Program-made: the position numbers and the translations under genes
Assembly (NCBI GenBank): GCA_021464245.1
Contig: JADCRB010000002.1
Coordinates: forward strand, 2,967,073 to 3,031,072
DNA length: 64,000 nucleotides
DNA from: Carallia brachiata
Taxonomy: Eukaryota > Streptophyta > Magnoliopsida > Malpighiales > Rhizophoraceae
Reading direction: 5' to 3'
Shown here: piece by piece, positions 11,499 to 23,771 of the stretch
How the letters are laid out: each line of letters begins with the position of its first letter
How positions within the stretch are numbered: the stretch's first letter is position 1
The notes under the pieces: model-generated
Database searches by the model: none
Told to the model about the DNA's origin: nothing
The model's input: the letters and a program-made list of their open reading frames with translations, nothing else

Positions 11499-12199
11499 AA
11501 AAATTAATATAAAATTAAAAAAAAATCACTTCTCTCTCCTACCTCCTCTCTCACTCCTCATCTCTCTTCCTTTCTCTCTCCTCCTTCCTCTCTCTTTCCT
11601 CCCTCCTCTCTGCTCCCTCCTCCCCTTTTCCCCTCCTTCCTTTCTTTCTCTCTCCTCACCGCTGCCCCTCCCCCTCCACCAGACCTCCTCGCCAATTATG
11701 CATGTTTTACCGAAGTTGTTTGTGCCCGCTCTCTGCTTCATAGAAAGTGCAAAAGTAGCACATGCTTCTCTAGACGATTATGTAGCATTAAAATTAATAT
11801 TTATTTAACGCTTAACTTTTCAAATTTTTTTTATATAAATTTAAAAATTTATAAATAACATAAAGTACAATGATATGTAAAATAAATATTAATTTTATTG
11901 TTTAATTTTAGTTATTTTTAATAAAAATGTTAAAATTAATAATAAATGTAAATTAATTATCTTTAAGAATAACAAAATTATTTTAATGTACTATACTATT
12001 TTATCTCACACCTTCCAAACATAGAATAGAATAACTATTATGTGTTATTTGATATTATCCAAACGCTGGATAAACTAGTAGTCTTGTTTATATTATCTTA
12101 TGTTAGTCTATACTATTCTATACTATACTATCTAATTTGCGTATCAAACGCACCCAGTATGTTCAACAGAGAAGGAAATTCAATGATTTATATCCTATT

Positions 12200-15100
12200 T
12201 TACTTTTGGTGCAGCCATTCCTGTATTGCTGAACGAAGTGCATGGTTGGGGACAAGATTGCAGTGCTCAAGCTTTAGGTTGGTCATCGGTGAAGTATCAT
12301 GTCCACTGTCTAGCCATCCTCTCAACGCCTCTGCTTCATAAGTAAAACCATCAGCTGCTATGTGTGGATCTTGCATGATTTCCTGAATGTTTAGGCCCAA
12401 AAAGCAAAAAATAATTAATTTAAAACATTCCATATAATAAGTTGGTAGCTTAGTATACTCATGCACTTCATTCCTGTGCAAGCAACCAGGCATGCACACA
12501 TGAACATAACAACAGCACAGCAAATATCACAAACAGGAAAGTTGTATTGCGAGTAAGAAATAGAACTGAAACATAAAATAAAAAAAATATTAAAAAAAAA
12601 GGGAAGGCACAAATTACGGCACCATTTATCAATTGTAGGTTGGAATCAGAGGGGTGAACTTGAAAAGCAAATTGTGAAACCCACATGCAGTGCAAAAATT
12701 ACCTAAATTCTGTAATTATAGAAGTATAGGAAATCTTGTATAAATGAAGTTCTGCATAAATGTTATCAAAATCTCACCAAAAAAAAAAAAATGAAGCACT
12801 GTATGACATCACACAAAAGACGAACACATCAACTCACCTGGAAAACGGGGCATATGAAATACGGAGGAGGTTCAAAATGCTCTTTTAAACCAAGTTGGGA
12901 ACACCATGAGCCTCCACATGAAGCCTTCATTGGTTCAAGTACTTTCCATACTTCTGAGGCAAGATCTGGCCTGCACTTTCGGTTAATCTCACAACACCTC
13001 AATGCCAAGTGAGCCATTTGTTCTGCTAGAACAAATGGCCAGTCTCCTGCTAAAGGATCCAAGAGGTTTTCCAAGTTTCCTTTATCTAATGCATACTTCA
13101 CTTCCTTCGTTATCCCCAATGCTGGTCTCCCGGTCATCAATCTCAATAGTATAATTCCAAAAGAATAAACATCCGACATTGGAGTAAGCTCACCAGAGCT
13201 TAGAAACTCAGGATCCATGTATGCAAATGTGCCTTTGGGTTCAGTTTTGTAAGACATCACATTTGAACTCTCATTCTGAGAAAGTAAACGAGAGATTCCA
13301 AAGTCACTCAGTTTACTCACGAAATTTATGTCAAGGAGGATATTAGAAGGCTTTAGATCACCATGCACAATACTGTGTGGTCTATTAGACTGAAGAAAGA
13401 TAAGGACGGAGCACAACTCAGTAGCAATTCGTATTCGTGTTTGCCAGGATAAAGGAGCAGAATTGTCCCTGCAGCTTAGTCGGTCTTCAAGGCTTCCATT
13501 TGGAAGATACTCGTAGATAAGAGCCCAAGCTTCTGGACAGGCTCCAATAAGAGTGACAATATTTGGATGTCTTATCTTGCTCAGAATATCAACCTGGCAT
13601 ACAATCAACAGATATCATGCAGTCAACAAGTATAATCACATTCAGTTGTGAGGTCATAATAATAACTATATTTGCAACTTTAACAGAATCAACATGCTAG
13701 AATCCACAAATGAAAGTAGGAAGCAGGTAATTATCACATGCTCTGTCAGGATGGTTTTGCAGTTGTTAAAATAGTAGAAGAACTAAGGAGTTGAACTCCT
13801 ATAGGACATAACATAATCCCAAATAACAAATAGCACAATACTTTAGTTCACATATAGCCAATGCCAAATCAAGTATCGTGAAACAAATGATAGTCAGCTC
13901 TTCTAACAAAAGTTACATATGACTATCTCCATCACTTAAGCAATCCGGTTTGGTAAATGCAACATAACAGGCTGATAACAGAAGAAAAGTTTGTTAGAAA
14001 AATGAGGAGAAATAAAGAAATAGGGAGAGGAAATTAAAGGAACAAAACTATGGGATCCAATTATCATCACCTAAACAGAAAATGGCGCAACATGCCCAGC
14101 CAAGGTGGGGAAAAGGGAAGGGTTAGCTCAGAAGAAGTTCGCAACGATCACAGAATCCTACCTCCTGTTGAAATTCTGAAGGCCCTTGCAAGCTATGAGA
14201 ATGGAGCATCTTTATAGCCACGACAGTGCTGCACAGGGTACCTCTATAAATGCTGCCATATCCCCCTTCCCCAATCCTCAGGGTTGGATCAAATTTACAA
14301 GTTGCTTCCTCAATCTCTGAGAAAGAGAATTCAGTGAAGAAATGAGGAATATGTGCATCTGGGGCCTCTGCTCGACACTTCCTAAGCTCCTCAGCTTCAC
14401 TGAGTGCTTTGTCACGCTCCATCTGCAATTCATCTCGTTCTTTCCTATAATTTTGCAAGAGCTCCACCGCAGATATGATTTTCTGTTCCAGTTCTCTTGC
14501 CATCTGATCAGATTCTGAAATTTGACTCTCTAGCATTGATTTTTGATCCAGGCACATGCGAAGTTCTTCCATGACCCGGTTCCGCTCATCCATCATCTTT
14601 CCAAGTTTTTCCTTTTCTTTGGCTAGCAATTCCTCAATTTCTTTCCTCTGTTTTGACTCCTCCACGTACAAGCTTTCTGATGCTCTAGCCTGTGAATTAG
14701 CAACCACAACCAGCAAATGAGGTGATTTAGTAAGATACAATCTAATTCCCATTATACAGTTAATTTGTCTGTTCTAAGATCGAATCATGGTTGGCTTTGT
14801 TTTTCATCGGCATACTTTGCATGCACAGCAACCTACGTGGTATTTTCAACTTTCCTGTCTATATTTCCTTCTGATACCTTATGTCTGACACAAAACTGTC
14901 TTATTTTAAGAGCAATGAATAAAATCAAGGGGGCAAAAAGAGTAATTCATGATTGGTAATATACCCTACGAATTGCCTCAATGGCTTCTTTTTCTGCTTT
15001 CGCACGTCTGACTGTCTCTTCATATGCTTCTTGCCTTGAATTTGCAGCATCTGCCATTGCCTGTTCAAGCTGATCATAGAGAGGATCCTCCATTCTCCCA

Positions 15101-17401
15101 TCCTGCCAGATCCAATCCATTACTATGTTTAGTTTGGAAGCACTACACATCTCTGGAACCCAAAACTCGGATAGTGGGAGCATGCATAAATTTACACTTA
15201 TTTTCAATAATTATAATTTTGAGAGTACCAGTACGCTGGGAGGAGATGAATGATGAAGGTCCACTCTGAATTCAGGATGTATAAATTTTGACCCAACATC
15301 CATCTCTTCATTTCCAGTGGATGGTATAACAGGATAACTGAGCATCCCACTCGATGAGCATGAAGAATAAATGGAACCCTGAGAAGCACTGCTTCTTGAT
15401 AACAAATCACATTCATCAGAACTCCCTTCTTGATCAGACCTGCTCTTTGAAATTGACAGCCCTCTAATATCCGGGGATGTAGAAGCACACACTCTTCCCC
15501 CTCTTCCATCAGAATTTCCAGATATTACCCTTCTAAATAAATCTTGAGCCGGATTTGTGAGTTTTACAAATGAGTTCTGCTGGGGAACAATAGAATGGGA
15601 TCTCTGACTATTTGATTCTGCAATTTCAGCATTTACACTTGTTTGCTGCGATGAAGATCCAACTTCTATACAAGGTATTTCCAAGTTGCCTTCCCTGTTT
15701 GACATGATCTTGCATTATGATCTTGATCGTAACAATTATAAAACAGTTAACAGTTCACAAATAGACGGTCCATGGTCAAGTCATCGTTAGGGAATGTTCT
15801 ATAGAAAATTCTCAATTGGAAATAATTTCCTTGATTCCATTCAGAAATTCCACAATTGCTAGATACACATCAAGATGTTATCAAAAAGCAATTAGAAATA
15901 GAAAAATGAAAACAAGCACATAAGGCATACCTTTGGTGGATAAGGTGACCCTTGCAAATAAACCATATATGACAAAAAGGAGGTGCTTGAGTTCGCAAAG
16001 ATATGGCTTTCTTAGACTTGATATCCATCATGTTCCTGCAATTTCAGAGCACGGTAAGAAATCCAATATTTGCACTCCACACACAAAGGCAGGATGCAAT
16101 CGCCATTTTGTTGCTCTTTGGAGCTTCCACAATGGATGAAAACAATCTAAAATCAATTCATTTATCAGACTTCTTAGTAGTTCTACCTTGAATAGCGCTT
16201 GTCTGCTGCTGCTCCTATAACAAATCTCCTTATACTATGCTGCGAGATAAGTTCCAAAATACCCTTCTCAATAGACTCCATTTCAATGTAGAGTTTCTCA
16301 GCTCGTACCTATTGTCGAAATAGAAGAAGTTAACCCAATTTACAGCATTGAAACTGAATGGGTCAACGTGTTTCAATTTAAATATCTTAGCATTTACAAA
16401 TGGCAGATGCATTTGAAGTTCAGCTTCTCTATCTGCTTGAGCAGTTCTTCAAAAACTATTCGTCTTTAGAACAAAAATTTTGCCACAAGCCATGTATATT
16501 AGTAGAGAAAAAACAATAGAACGCATACCCCGATTCGTTGGCAGATGCTAAGGTATTCATCCAAGCGCTTATGCATTTCTTGTCTTTCAATTTCCCGATA
16601 TGCCACGACTTCCTTTTCTTTAAGTGTGCTTGCAGGAAATTTCCCACCCACTGCAATCCAAGTATCAAATATTAACCCAAATTGTGTACACTTTGTACAT
16701 ATATTTACCAGAAGCTACAAAAGACGAAGCAGGAGAAATGCAGAATTGTTACCAACTTCCCCTATTCAACTCTTTGACGGGCTATGTAGGCAACGAATCA
16801 GCTATAACGATTTCACCATGATAAGACATCTGACCTAGAAAAGGGAATCTGGCAATGAACTCCAGTCCAACTTTTGCTAATTTTCTTCACAAACAAACTT
16901 CTTAAAATCGGCTAATCTTTTCATCATTTTTTTCCCCAGTTCAGTATTTACGACTCCAGACCAAATTTAGAACACTATCAAGAGGTAGGCAACAAAATCA
17001 CCTAGAGTTCTTCCCATTCAAGTCCATTAGCAAGCAGTTATCAATAAATTAACTATTTTTATTTTTTAAAAAAAAAAAAACTGCACAAAGGTTCAGTAAT
17101 CGTTGAACTCACTCAGCGGAATGAGTTCCGCGGGCTGGTGGACGTGGAGGATGCAAATCCTCTTCCCTCCGGAATTCTGCAGCGCCCAAACGAGAACCGA
17201 CTTGCATTCTTTCACGGATTTCCCCACGGCAACGTAAATCTTCTCTTCAATCGCCCGCGAGACCGGTTCCTCCGACACCATATCTATACTGCTATTACCA
17301 CCACCCGTGATTGCCGGAACTCTGACCTCTTGAAACCTCATCGGAGTTCCCTGCTGCTGCTGCTGCTCCACGATTGCAGGCAAAGGACTCACCACGGCCA
17401 T
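12200..17401 (-). CDS. PUB33: U-box E3 ubiquitin ligase with USP, coiled-coil and kinase domains (PUB32/PUB33 type)
   Basis: Nine exons, joined with GT-AG introns and matching phases: 17401-17113, 16650-16529, 16308-16187, 16035-15931, 15694-15229, 15102-14965, 14689-14162, 13593-12838, 12382-12200, giving 902 residues. Residues about 50-213 form a universal stress protein domain (EEKIYVAVGKSVKECKSVL; ends APPFCHIWFICKGHLI). A Ser-rich linker follows, then a charged coiled coil (about 369-520). The kinase domain has GEGGYG at 554-559, Lys574 (VAIK), HGD with Asp669, and DFG at 687-689; Arg before the catalytic Asp is Gly, so it is a non-RD kinase. The C-terminal U-box (about 832-902; FICPVFQEIMQDP, ADGFTYEAEALRGWL) recruits E2 enzymes. 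Family members link kinase signalling to ubiquitination; the substrate is unknown. A CTG/CAG run encodes QQQQQ near the N-terminus. The exon 5 acceptor has a weak pyrimidine tract and is the least certain junction. The symbol is by domain architecture; PUB32 is the alternative. Confidence 0.93.
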
Positions 17402-17706
17402 GATTTTAACTTTCTACAAAAGCTTCTCGAGATAAATCGACCGTCAAAATCTCACGCTCCAATCAAATCAAGAAAACTATTCCCAATCTGTCCTTCCTTG
17501 GCCCAGTACCTTTGGCATGGCCGGCTACCTGCCTTTCGAGCTGAAAATCATACGCTTTGCCAGCCAAGCCAAGCGTAGGTGCGATTAGGCGTGAAAAGGA
17601 ATGGCTTGGCGGGTTTTGCTTAGTTAAATTATGTCCACTTGGGGAACGAATACTTCAGTAGAAGTTGCTATTTGATTTGACTAAAAACGCTGAAAAGAAC
17701 TTTACC
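17402..17706 (-). promoter_or_regulatory. 5' leader and promoter region of the U-box gene
   Basis: This stretch lies directly upstream of the start codon at 17401 and is less AT-rich than the DNA beyond it. I could not place a TATA box or transcription start with confidence. A 146-codon plus-strand frame at 17138-17578 is the antisense of exon 1 and the leader. Confidence 0.4.
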
Positions 17707-17952
17707 GGGTGTTTTGGTTGTTAAAAAAGTTATAAAAAAAATAAAATTATTTAAATTAATAAAAAATTATGTAAAAAAATAATAAAAAATTTATGAGAAA
17801 GAAAATGAATAATAATTAAAGTTAATTAATGTATTTGATAAAAAATTTGTGAAAAAAAATTATAAAAAAATAATTTAATATTAATGATATTTATTAATTA
17901 AAAATTTTCTATTTATTTTATTATTCATTCATTTTCTATCCAACTAAACACA
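17707..17952. mobile_element. AT-rich MITE-like element upstream of the U-box gene
   Basis: The left end GGGTGTTTTGGTTG and the complement of the right end GTGTGTTTAGTTGG form short imperfect inverted repeats around a very AT-rich 246-bp core. The GTTTGGTTGG-type ends resemble hAT-like MITEs. Target duplication not resolved. Confidence 0.45.
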
Positions 17953-19228
17953 CTATTATAGTTTATTATTTAATGCCTGATTTTGTAGTCCAATTGTTTA
18001 AAAATTCGTTTATATCATAAAAACATAAATTTTACTTTTTTCTCAACTTTAATTTATTTTTATAGAATAATTCATGTAACGATTCTTATTATGCACGCGA
18101 AATGACAAAATTTTTCTAATGAGATTGGAGATGCTATCCACACATTTGCATACGAACAAGAAAAAAATGATATCTATTCTAAACAAAACCGTTTCCTTTT
18201 CTTATAGAATTCCGCCATTAATAACCTCCAAATGACTGCTTTCCTGGTCATTTTTTGGCCCGTCTCCTGTCACGCGAAGGTTCATTGAATCATCAGTGGG
18301 CCCAACTGAAAATAAAATCAATGAAAAGTATTGCAAAGCATGAGTGGTGATCCAGTGAGGGTGTTTACGTTTTAAGATCGTTGACTTTGATAACAAACTG
18401 ACCGATATTTTGTCCATCAGCAGTATTAAAACAAATAAATAAATCGAAACATGTGATAAAAAAAAAATGGAAACATTTTGCTAAGTGCTCCACAGCGAAT
18501 TAACTAAAAACTCACCCGAATTTTTGTTCATTCAATTTAATTTCAAAATTTTTTTAAAAATTAGGCAAAATCTAAGCAATAATAAATTCAACTCTTTCAA
18601 ACCCATAAATAATTTGTTTAGATCTAGCTAAAAACACGCTCATAGAATCATTAAAAAAAAAACTCATTTACTGTATTAATAGTTTATATTTAATAAAATC
18701 GTTCTTAAATTATTATTATATATTAGATATTTATAACTATACATTAATATTAAAAACTTTTATATCTTTTGAATCTTGATCGGGTAGTTCATTTAATATA
18801 TACGGTTTTTTTTATCATTTTAATTCTATTTATACTAAAATAAGTTTATAATTTCAACTATTTCTTTTAATATTATAAACTTAAATAAGTTATCTATGGA
18901 AATTTTGAAAAATCGATGCAATAAAAGCTAAGTTGGTTAAACTTTTACTAGATGACACTTAATTGAATAAAATTTGGGTCAGTTTGACTCAACTTGTTAG
19001 TTAAAATTAAACATTTTAAAAACTCAATTCAACAAAATTTTAAGTCATACGTTTCACGAAAAGCAATTTCAACATAATATTATCAAATAATCAATTCCAT
19101 TACAAGTATGTACATGAAATTTGGTTAACAAAATGACCCTAGTTTGCTGATTACCTATTTAAGTTCAGGCAAGAATTTTTGCTTAAAGTCCATCATAACA
19201 ATGTGATAAACTCCAAAGCTCAGGCCGT
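17953..19228. other. AT-rich intergenic sequence
   Basis: No gene, RNA or clear repeat ends seen. A 71-codon minus-strand frame at 18202-18417 has no recognisable features. Confidence 0.45.
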
Positions 19229-19990
19229 GCTGTTTTTTTTTTTTTTTTCAATAGGAGCACCACTACCTAGACTGAGCTCAAAAACACTACATATACAAAG
19301 CCTGACTCGCACAAAACAACCCTAAATGCCTAAAGAGGAAAAGTATAGTGAAAAGCCACAGCAAAGTCTAATAGGATGTAGGTCCAAAACTCAGACATGA
19401 CCTGGCCTGCAAGGCCAAGGCCATACCCACTCCAAATGCTCCATAGCCACCTCTCATAATCGGAGAGGTATCAGCTCCGGCAAAAGCCGGTGCGAGCTTT
19501 ACCGCACAAGTTGCAGCCAACCACTATCAAGCTACACCAAAGAAATAAACTCCACCCAAATCTACCACAGAATTTTCCAGAAACACAAGATGACAACAGC
19601 AAAACTAAGACCTCACTGTGACCTCCACCAGTAGTAGAAGCCCCACATGCCTAAGAGAAGCCAGAGCCACTAAACTACCATGATTTATATAAGGCCTGAG
19701 CGAAGCCAACAAAAGGAGTTACTCCCTCACCACCCTGCCGACCGCATATGCACATAGGAATGGCGGGGGAACCAGCCACCCACATCAAAGACCACAAGTA
19801 AAAAATGACGAGGGAGACAAATCCATGACCACAAAATCAACCCCACCTCCAAAACCGTAGAGGACGCAACCAACAAGAAAAATTAATCAACGCACGACAG
19901 ACCACTCTGGACTTAAGCTCAAGCCCTATTAAGCTATGAAAATAGCCATGACCTCATCCAAAAAGTGGGGTCATGCTATAAAGTTATAAC
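19229..19990 (-). repeat. GC-richer, poly(T)-led segment, possible LINE-type retroposon fragment
   Basis: A run of T at 19232-19248 is followed by about 740 bp of markedly higher GC content with no long open frame, in strongly AT-rich surroundings. Read on the minus strand this would be a retroposed sequence ending in poly(A). No reverse transcriptase motif is visible, so a 5'-truncated LINE or a processed non-coding copy are both possible. Confidence 0.35.
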
Positions 19991-20083
19991 AAAATTTTTT
20001 AGGACAACATTACTTATACATTTTTTTTGTTCAAACCAAAATAAATACAAACCATCCTATTAATTATTGTATTCCTACTTTAG

Positions 20084-20102
20084 ACACACACACACACACA
20101 CA
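20084..20102. repeat. CA microsatellite
   Basis: Perfect AC dinucleotide run. Confidence 0.85.
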
Positions 20103-20231
20103 TGTATCTTATTTGTTGTTAAGTATAGATGACATATGTTAAAAATTTCTCTATTATTTATATGTACAATGTAAATTTAATGAATTACAATATAATATTT
20201 TAAATATTGTTTTAGGCAATCTAAGTTTGAA

Positions 20232-20718
20232 TAAAAAAAGAGTGATTTGGTCGTTTTCCGTTTTATCCCGTATGGTTTGAATTTAGAGATAGTTTTTAAT
20301 TTTGGTAATTAACCCCTTTGACAATAATTTGTTAAATTTATTAACAAAAATTAGCTACAGTTATGTTGTTTTGGGATATTGTTAGGTAAAAATTGACCAA
20401 AGATATTGTCTCAAATACCTATATATCAACATACATAAAAAATAATAAAAACTGCAAAGTACATAATGTTTAGCACTAGTATATATTCAAATTTAATTTG
20501 AGAGATATATGACATAGTTTTATAATTTTAGTAAAAAAAATAATAATTACAAAACATTTTAATTTTGGTCAATTTCTATTAATAGATTTAACATAATCTT
20601 GACCAAGAGAATAAATAACAAAATTTTAAAACTACCAAGAGTTTAATGCCTAAATTTAAATTATAGGAGGTAAAATATAAAATAACTAAACTACAAGATA
20701 ATTAAATACGTTTAACCT
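20232..20718. mobile_element. Fold-back MITE related to the 9.5-11.5 kb element
   Basis: The right end as complement begins TTAGGTTAAACGTATTTAA, close to the nested 2-kb element's end. Inverted blocks on both sides include GTTTAATTTT/TTTGGTAATTAA-type sequence and (T)TTGACCAA. The element is about 490 bp, AT-rich and non-coding. The left limit is uncertain. Confidence 0.5.
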
Positions 20719-21619
20719 AAATAAAAATAATAACTTTAAGTTGTTATTACATGGACATTATAACAACATGACTATGACATGGTAATACTGGTGAGCTTAA
20801 TACTATTATACTATTACAATTTTTCGTTATCCACCAAGCGACATTTTAAGCATCCTTTCAGAATATATGGTTGAGTTTTATTACCCTAGAACTGTAGCTA
20901 GCTAGTTTGACTACTCTGCGGACACTGTCTTCCTTTTTAACCAAATAAACAAAAAGTGAACTTAATAGTATCTTTCTCACCCCAAAGCAGCTCCCCTTAA
21001 TGGTTCAAAAATGATTTTATAACGTAGACTACTAATTGATTTTAATCGAGTAATATTGAAGATTGTATCTCCTTTAAATTTTATTCATAGTCTTATATAT
21101 CACAAAAAATTAGGAGTTCGATTTGTATCTCTTCTAAATTTTTTTAACTTAATTGTAATATGTATTTTAATCTTAGAAAAAAAAAAGAAAAAAAACTTTT
21201 TTGATTAACAAAAATTGCTAAGAATGAAGCAGTTATTGGTTCTCCAAGTCCCCTACATAGCCGGAGCCCGGCTTACATCGCCGACTTGCTACCGCTTCAA
21301 TCTTTCAGGCTTTCAAATTTAAGGACAACGTGTACGGACGGTAGGTAAACTGGTTCCCTCCACGGAGAATATCCTCAAGCCAGATTCTGATTCCCTCCCA
21401 TAGAGCCTTGACGGTTAGCCGTAGAGCATATACTTGTCCACGTGGCACTGTTCCAATCGTCCCCCTTTTTCTCCATTATCGCTGAGTAGTTTCAAAGCCA
21501 CAGCATGCCAACATTTTCCTGAGTTTAATGCATGTAGCGGTCTAATATGGAACAAATGCGAGAGTACTAAAAATAAATGAAAGTTCCGCTAAGTTGGACG
21601 CGTTTTATTTATTTATTTT
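20719..21619. other. Intergenic sequence with a GC-richer island holding a G-box
   Basis: Mostly AT-rich. The stretch at about 21236-21540 is GC-richer and contains the palindromic G-box core CCACGTGG (21438-21445). No coding frame adjoins it, so it may be a gene fragment or old promoter; the function cannot be told from sequence. Confidence 0.35.
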
Positions 21620-21765
21620 TTAGTGTAATTTATTATCAATTTATATTATATAATTTTTTTATTTTTTATTTTAAATAAATACCATTTATTTATAAGGTAA
21701 GATTATAAATAAATTATACTTATAAAAAAATACACCAAATTAAAAATCTAATAATAAAAATGATA
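21620..21765 (-). repeat. AT-rich dispersed repeat, inverted copy
   Basis: The complement contains TTTTTAATTTGG, TATAATTTATTTATAATCTTAC and AAAATAAAAAATAAA in the same order as the copies at about 23255-23440 and 45386-45545. Low complexity limits confidence. Confidence 0.4.
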
Positions 21766-22249
21766 TGAATTGTTGATTATTGAATTTATGATAAAAATAG
21801 ATAAATTGACAAATATTTTTGAATAAGATTATATTATTATTTGTTATCATTTAAATATAGTAATATAAGCTTATTTTTTTAAAAGTGAAATTAACTCACT
21901 TTTATAAAATTTAATAAATCAAATTAGATATTATTTATTCAAATATGACATATTTTATTTAAAATTTAAATGCTTGATAAAATTTGAATGATATTTTTTA
22001 ATAGATGCCTTTTCCTTCCATTAATGTGAGTTAATGAGTTTTCATCCATCTTGAACAAAACTGTGCCCTTATAAGTACGTGTGTAAACATTTTTTTTAAT
22101 TGATATTAATCGCCTTCTTTTCTTAAGTCCAATCGATACGAGCATGATTGATCGATGATCGGTAATGGGGGCAAAATTAAGCTGACTTTATAAGATATAC
22201 CTTAATTTGTTTGCATAAAATATATTAAGAGGAATTATTGGACGTGTTC
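21766..22249. other. AT-rich intergenic sequence
   Basis: No feature seen. Confidence 0.4.
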
Positions 22250-22460
22250 GATAATATGTGGGCGTATCTCTTTTTTTTTATTGATTTGGGTTTGAATTTC
22301 CGCAGCGTTATTATAATACGCCAGTGAAGTTGTGCTTGTACATTGTATGAATTCACTACTCGTTAATACTATGGTAAAATGTGAGAAAAATTCACTCAAT
22401 TTCAATAGTACTCGAGTAATATCTCTTTTCTGTGGATCTGCCTTTTTTAAAATGGTTAAA
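22250..22460 (+). repeat. SINE-like dispersed repeat, copy B
   Basis: Shares with copy A (562-777) the B-box-like TTTGGGTTTGAATTTCC, then CTACTCGTTAATACTATGG, ATAGTACTCGAG, GGATCTGCC and a terminal GGTTAAA in the same order. Confidence 0.5.
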
Positions 22461-23250
22461 CCGCACATTCAAATATAAAAATTACTCTAATTTTAACTTA
22501 TAAATATTATAATTGATATATTCACAAACATCTTTTTGTTTTTTTTTTTTGATAAAAAAACAAAAATACGTTAAGAGGAAGGTCGATCCACATCCGAAAA
22601 CGACAAAAAAATTGATCCATGTCCACTTAAATTTTGCCGAGACGAAACCATCTTGCAAATACTGTGGCAAAGAGCTAAGGACAAGGTTTTTAGGCCGGAG
22701 CTGGGGAGAAGGTTCTTAGGCCTTAGCCCGCCGAAAACGGCACCTTGTAAGCAATAACAGTGGAATTATGTGGGCATACGGTGACAAGATATCAATAAAC
22801 TCATAATTTATTTAATAATATTAAATAATTTATTTATTTTTTTATTATTTTAATTATATTTTAATCCTACTTAATTTATACTAACCCAATAATTCACAAG
22901 TAAGAAAGTAATTACTCGCTAACTACTAACTGCTCGAATATTTATTGTCCAAGGAGGACTGCTACGAGAGTTTGAGAGAGAAAGAACGAAGTTCACAGAG
23001 AAGAGGAGAGAAGATACCTAATGTTTTTTCTCAAGTTGCAAAGGAGACTTCCAATAATTAAAGAATTTAATAAATATCTATATTAGAGAAATCGAATCTT
23101 TTGGAGTTGTGTGATCATGCGAAACAGAGAGGTTTGTCTTCTTAAAGGAAAGAAAACAACTCTATTTTGTTAGTTTATGCAATCACCCTTCATTTTTTTT
23201 CCTCCCTTTTTTGGTATGGTATAGAAGTTGGGGGTGGTTGGTTTAAAATA
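22461..23250. other. Intergenic sequence
   Basis: A 68-codon plus-strand frame at 22513-22719 includes a CKYCGK pair of cysteines, but there is no further family signal and its start lies in low-complexity sequence. Nothing else is seen. Confidence 0.4.
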
Positions 23251-23254
23251 ATAA

Positions 23255-23440
23255 AAAGAATTTTTAATTTAACTCATATTTTTTAATAAATATAATTATT
23301 CATAATTTTATATTATGCAATACATGAAGTCTACTTAAATTAAAAAATAAAAAATAAATTAAATAATGTTAAATTATGAGTAAATTTTATTCATTTAAAA
23401 AAAATAAAATTAATAAGTACATAAAATAAATTATTAAGTA
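23255..23440 (+). repeat. AT-rich dispersed repeat, copy
   Basis: TTTTTAATTTAACTCATATT followed by ATTATTCAT and AAATAAAAAATAAATT recurs at 45386-45545, and in inverse at 21620-21765. Possible MITE family; ends not resolved. Confidence 0.45.
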
Positions 23441-23771
23441 GTATGAGTCCTAAAGTCATTTTTAAGTGCTATGTCTACTTTTCCCAAGTACAAACCAAAC
23501 ATTGTTTTATGCTTAAAAAAAAGCACAATGAGAGGGAAAAAAAAAAGTTTAACAATATTATTGCGCCTCATTACAATCATAAAAATCCAGTCCGAGCCAG
23601 CCAGTGGGGTTTATCACTCAAAAAAATTACATAAAAAATATAAAAAATAAAAAATAAACAGTCATATGTCATTAAATAAAAATTTATTATTATTTATTAT
23701 TATTTAAATGTAATTATATATTTTTACTTGATTATATTTATCTTCCGGTCTTTTCATGTTGTGTCATACAA

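Larger units (their letters stand above)
9196..12156. mobile_element. TIR element with CT-rich interior, copy 2, split by a nested element
   Basis: The left end TGGGTACGTTTATTTTATAG and the complement of the right end TGGGTGCGTTTGATACGC are similar, and both are followed by AT-rich sequence with ATAGTATA. Without the nested 9457-11498 insertion the element is about 0.92 kb, close to copy 1 at 6968-8044. It shares with copy 1 the block AAAATATCCTTT and a CT-rich tract (about 11528-11680). The right end lies 44 bp from the stop codon of the U-box gene. No clear target duplication could be read. Confidence 0.55.

Noticed and set aside
11526..11741. Arg/Glu/Gly-rich minus-strand frame of 71 codons
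   Set aside because: Produced by the CT-rich core of a transposable element.
17138..17578. Plus-strand frame of 146 codons
   Set aside because: Antisense of exon 1 and leader of the U-box gene; exon 1 encodes the expected USP start.
20084..20102. Tandem repeats as candidate CRISPR
   Set aside because: These are simple microsatellites without spacers, in a plant nuclear genome; no repeat-spacer pattern exists anywhere in the window.
22513..22719. Short frame with a CxxC pair
   Set aside because: The start lies in low-complexity T/A runs and a single CxxC is not evidence of a zinc-finger gene.
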